Below are positions 60,089-64,000 of a stretch of DNA of 64,000 nt, in pieces. Position 1 is the stretch's first letter. Each line of letters starts with the position of its first letter. Source of the stretch: Atopsyche davidsoni (Eukaryota; Arthropoda; Insecta; Trichoptera; Hydrobiosidae); assembly GCA_022113835.1 (NCBI GenBank), contig JAILWY010000023.1, positions 16,056,001-16,120,000 of the forward strand. Reading direction: 5' to 3'. The notes beneath the pieces are model-generated. The model was not told the origin of the DNA. It ran no database searches and saw nothing but the letters and a program-made list of their open reading frames with translations. A program made the translations under genes and the position numbers.

Positions 60089-60286
60089 CTTGTCATCAGG
60101 GATGCGATTGAAATTCTGAAACTTCTAGACGACACCAACAAAGCCGAAGGTCACAGGATGATTTTAACATTGATATACCCAGAATTTGAAAGTTTCATTG
60201 CTGAGGATAGAGCTCTCCCACGACTGGCAACTCTGGCCGAGGGGAGCGGCCCCCCTGCACGAGGCGACCTGGATAGCCCGCGTTGA
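60089..60286 (+). other. 65-codon exon-like frame ending in a stop, unidentified
   Basis: The frame reads RDAIEILKLLDDTNKAEGHR and RMILTLIYPEFESFIAEDRA in succession, then ALPRLATLAEGSGPP, an acidic/hydrophobic pattern typical of helical protein, ending at TGA (60284-60286). The same frame is closed by TAA at 60071-60073, and plausible acceptors (ACTAG at 60087, CATCAG at about 60099) lie between, so it fits a terminal exon. An internal ATG (60134-60136) could start a short protein. The protein is not recognised. It may equally be a relic of a transposon gene or a retrocopy. Confidence 0.4.
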
Positions 60287-60538
60287 TTGCCAGTAATTAT
60301 TGTTCAATTCGGATAATTGCCTTCGGGTAGAAAACGTACATAATCTGTAACATGAACTGGGGGCATATGGTTTTAGGCTTCACAGGTAAAGGTTATGTTT
60401 AATCGACGCTATATTCAAACCCGCGTCTAGGTTTCTGGTTGCTGAATTTTTTGATGTTTTGTTAGAATGAATATTTTATGTCAGTAAAAGTCATCATATA
60501 TCTTACTAAAAAAGACGTAAACTCAATGAAATTAGTTT

Positions 60539-60622
60539 AGGATTCACCTGTTAGAACGGGAATCGAAACCAAGGATCCCATAATTGCAAGCAAACGGTCT
60601 AACCACTGAGCCAATAAGCCAA
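60539..60622 (-). mobile_element. tRNA-like SINE type 2, minus copy 2
   Basis: On the minus strand, GGCTTATTGGCTCAGTGGTTAG holds a good A-box-like TGGCTCAGTGGTT (60601-60613), and GGTTTCGATTCC (60559-60570) a B-box-like sequence, at tRNA-like spacing. The CGTTCTAACAGGTGAATCC part after it matches the 37.6 kb copy. Confidence 0.6.
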
Positions 60623-61739
60623 CATATGGTCAATTTACATGCAATTGTTCTAACTGTTTAAATTTATAATGTATTTTTGTTTATTTTTTTATACTGCTGA
60701 AATAACACTCAAATTAAATATAAAAAATTACCATGTTAATATAGGTTCTGTTTATTAATTTAAATTCAGATTGCCGCATCAAACATTTAAAATTCAGGTT
60801 GAATATATATTTATCTCAACAAAAAAATAAGAAGCTTCAGGGTATGGGAAAACGCCTAGATCATTTTACATAAGAAAATACACTTTATAATTCTGTTTGA
60901 AAAAAATATTGTAACGATTTATTTATGGTATAAATTGAAAATTTGCAAATTGTGATATCAGTTGGCTCGGTTGTTTAATTCGAGAATAGGGGAGCTCTGT
61001 GTTTGTAATCTGTCTTCCTGAAGCCACGTCCGCAGTGGAGCGGACAGAGGAGTAAGTGCATAATTACCCCATCTACCCCGCCCGTATAAGGCACAGCGCT
61101 TAACCCTGGGAAGTAATGTTTTAATTACAGCCTTATTAAGGGTTGGCACTGAAAACTTGAGTATAACAAAATAATTCGTGCTTACTCTAACTCTATACAA
61201 AAAAAAATTCGTAAATCTAGAAACTATATGCAAGTTTTTAATTTTGTTATAAAAAGTATTTAGTAACTGCACAAAACACTAATTTTATTTATTTTGATTA
61301 GGTGTCGATGTATAATTCTAAAAATATCACAAAACCAAACAAAGTGAAAAAATAGTATTTTTTCACTTTAAAACAACAGATAAAAAATGCGTCTTATTTT
61401 ATAAAATAAATGATATCAATTTTCATTGCATGTTTTCTCAACTGAAATCTACTTAAAGTACTTTCAATATTTCCAAGATGTTCAATACGTTTGGGCAATA
61501 AAAGAAACATCAATTAATAAAGTCACGATCACTCACTAAACGATAGCGTCTAGACGTCTCAATTACAGAGCGAATATTCAAATAACGATTAAAACACACA
61601 AATTATTTTTTTATTACCGAAACAAACAAAGGGCAAGCATTATGAACCGACGTAACCTTTCCAACGCCAAAGCAGCGTTATTCTAATTGTTCCCGAATTC
61701 CCTCAAAACACAAAAAAAGAAACGATTTCCAAGAAGTCA
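60623..61739. other. AT-rich spacer with one GC-moderate patch
   Basis: A patch at about 60985-61110 (GAAGCCACGTCCGCAGTGGAGCGGAC, ATCTACCCCGCCCGTATAAG) covers part of a 104-codon minus frame (60958-61272); no domain is visible and the rest of that frame is AT-rich. Rejected as a gene but the patch may be conserved. Confidence 0.4.
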
Positions 61740-61955
61740 GCAACAAAGGCCCTGCGCCGTTTCGTGTCCAGGTAGGTACCTGCCTATCTGCTATAATTAC
61801 AGGTAATTGGTCCTAACAATTCGGGGTCATGAACTTTATTATGGGCGATCATTTATCAATCGAATGTGAGTCGAGGGCAGATGGGCGCAAAGGCCGGATT
61901 CGCCTGCGAACTCGAAACGAGTGTTTCAGTAATTAGGCGATGAAATTAGGAACTT
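61740..61955. promoter_or_regulatory. Candidate conserved non-coding element
   Basis: About 200 bp of balanced composition with dense factor-like words: AATTACAGGTAATTGGTC, TTTATTATGGGCGATCATTTATCAATCGA (a TTTAT/ATCGAT-type pattern often bound by Hox proteins and cofactors), CAGTAATTAGGCGATGAAATTAG. No frame of interest. Enhancer activity is inferred from composition and words only. Confidence 0.25.
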
Positions 61956-64000
61956 TCTAACGAATTTACAAACTTTGGTATTTTTTAGATTCCTCCATGA
62001 TAAATGTGTGGAATTAATGTTTCGTTTGTTTTTGGCTAGTGTGGATCTGATGTGTATTGGTTTAATATAAATTGGATTGAGATCCGAATCTTATGAGCCG
62101 CGCTCAACCTTCGCTAACCTCACCTCACTAATCGCCGTAGCCTGATTTGAGATTGGAGATTCAAAATAAGCTTATTAACCCGTGATCTAAGAGGTCAAAA
62201 AAGCAGTTTAATTTAAAAAGTACAGAGCACAAAATAATTTTAAAATTTCATTTCTCTCTTGAAATATCCGTTCAATACTTCCAAACCGAATATAATTCGT
62301 TCATTTAGATAAATTCAATTATATCTAAGCATATTAACCTCGAAAACAATACATTAAATATGGGAAATGAAAATCAGGGGAAAACACAATTGCACTTTAA
62401 ATTTAAATAGATTCATCGTGTTATTTTTTACCAGTTATACAATATATTCGTATAAGCTGTGAAGGTGTGGGTCGATTTTTGATTACCTAAAAGTACTTGT
62501 TTAAATAATTACCTGTCTTAAATATATATTCCTATGTATATATATAAATATATATTTATTGTGTATTTTTTTCAACCAAGTATAATTTATACCCAAAGCA
62601 ATATTTCCTAAACAAGGAAAAAACAGTTGCAACTAATTTCTAGCGGCCATTGATTGTGAACCCTCGACCACTTCCTGGTTTTTGTTATAACTGTGTGCTT
62701 GTTATAAACAGGCTTTATTTTTTATTTTTTTTGCAAAACTGTATGTTTACGCCATTTTACTAATATTTAATATATCCGTATTGATTTGTGTGAAACGTTC
62801 TAAAAATATATTTTATTACGTAACGCGCCATTCGTGTGTAAGGATTCTGTTGTGAAATTATAATATCCTATAAAACCGGTATTAAAAAATAAGGTTTTTG
62901 ATATTTGACTATAGGGTTGTATTGTATATGTATCAATGTTTAATATAAAACCGATGTTGAACTGTAACAGGTATTTTTCACAGTTGAAAAAGTTGAATAT
63001 GGTGAATTTTATTTTAAGTTTTTTTCTTCTTTATTAGTGGTGGTTTATTTTGAGTCTCTTATAATTAATTAAATAAACGGTTTGATTTCGTCAAAGTAGA
63101 AGTTTGATGATCTTTTTTCATTAAAATATTTTAATTCGGTGAATTCAGAACGCTTATAAACGAGAAAAGGGGTTGGATTTCCCGCCCTTCCCCCTACAGC
63201 GCATTGCGCGACTTTGATTTCCTTGTAATTTCCTTTTTGTATCACTGCTCTATGATGTGATAATAATGGTGGATGTATGTTGAAGTTATTGGTGTATAAA
63301 TAATACAGCCTGTGCCCTCCCCGTCCGGGTTATTACACCTTCACCCCTTAAACTTAAACGCTTGATATTAAAACAAAATTAATGATTTTATGAATAATGA
63401 TGTGATATAAATTTTGAACTATGAATAAAAAACATAGAATATTTCGCTTTTAAGTTTATCATTATTTTCATAATTATCATAAAACATTAAAAATAAGTTA
63501 TCATGTATGAATTCCTGATTTGTAAACTGCGAGTAAATAAGAGTGCTCCTATTATTAAATAAAGTATTTTTCGACTTTTTCGATGGCGATTTTAATTTAA
63601 ATTAAAATTAAGCATAAAAGAAACCTGCAAAAATTCATAAATTTCTTAAACGGGTGTTACTTATAAAAATATTTTATTTTGTACCAGACTATTGGTGTTA
63701 CTTTTGAAACTGTCTATTTAAATTAAGAAATATGTTTTGAGTAGCATCAAAGAAAAATCATAAAAAAACTTGAAGTCTTCTTCATAAATCAAGCAAAAAA
63801 ACAAATACCCCCTATATTATCAACCCTGCATAATCCCAGCACAAAATTTGAAAAGTCAAGAATTATTAATGATTTTAATAAGCGATACGAAACGTCCGAA
63901 AGAATCGCTTGGGACTTCCCAGAATCAAACAGTTCATATTAAAATATATCAATTCGTTTGTTCAACAAATAGTAAAAAGCATTCGCTTTCCCTTTGAAGC
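61956..64000. other. AT-rich spacer to the window end
   Basis: No gene seen. Small GC-moderate patches at about 62095-62150, 62640-62680 and 63175-63205 (CCCGCCCTTCCCCCTACAGC); TA tracts at about 62520-62570. Confidence 0.5.

Noticed and set aside
60958..61272. 104-codon minus frame
   Set aside because: Half is AT-rich spacer; no domain; only the GC patch inside may be of interest.
1..64000. CRISPR array, rRNA, functional tRNA genes, bacterial operons or phage
   Set aside because: No regularly spaced identical repeats with unique spacers; tRNA-like boxes are all inside SINE bodies; no rRNA words; sequence is eukaryotic in character.

Overview
This is a 64 kb piece of an AT-rich animal nuclear genome with very low coding density. 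No complete multi-exon or single-exon gene can be recognised; the longest open frame that belongs to a known protein is 138 codons and lies in a decayed transposon. The mobile-element set points to an insect, most likely a moth or butterfly: a Helitron of the type with a TCTATATATATA-like 5' end, a TTAA-flanked piggyBac relative, hAT, PIF/Harbinger-like and mariner-like miniature elements, and tRNA-derived SINEs. The lepidopteran assignment is inference; no host gene anchors it.

Layout. 0-10.6 kb is AT-rich spacer with one copy of a dispersed repeat (143-363), one copy of a conserved foldback repeat (3831-3952) and a short GC-rich ATG-led frame near 4.2 kb. 10.64-11.07 kb is a CpG-rich block with a perfect TTTGACAG/CTGTCAAA palindrome that looks like a promoter or first exon. 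11-22 kb is spacer with possible regulatory clusters: stacked inverted repeats with TAAT cores at 14.8 kb and CRE sites at 18.7-19.3 kb. 22079-23860 is an internally deleted piggyBac element with intact ends. 26-31 kb holds a tandem duplication, a 71-bp exon-like block with splice consensus at both ends, a long imperfect hairpin (27.4 kb), an intact hAT miniature element (29965-30448), a GC-rich exon-like block (30728-30844) and a cluster of SINE copies (31.1-31.6 kb). 32-41 kb holds diverged tandem repeats, a foldback element, a PIF/Harbinger-like miniature element with TTA duplications (36032-36176) and a second type of tRNA-like SINE. 41.8-46.3 kb is a dense nest of repeats, a CpG-rich block, a mariner-type deletion derivative (45703-45892) and a long G tract. 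48-55 kb holds SINEs, a tandem pair of Harbinger-like ends, CpG-rich blocks and a POU-octamer-like cluster (52.7 kb). 55288-55703 is another intact hAT miniature element. 56235-59017 is a Helitron made of two head-to-tail partial copies. 60.1 kb carries an unidentified 65-codon exon-like frame, and about 61.7-62.0 kb looks like a conserved non-coding element.

The genes do not form a pathway. The reading that fits best is a gene desert or very long intron(s) with transposon relics, a few candidate exons and several possible enhancers. Candidate exons and enhancers rest on base composition, open frame, splice-site and motif inspection only; no homology search or expression data were available. 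I do not see a convincing new biological system. The most checkable points are the terminal structure of the Helitron, the complete target-site duplications of the DNA transposons, and the three exon-like blocks.
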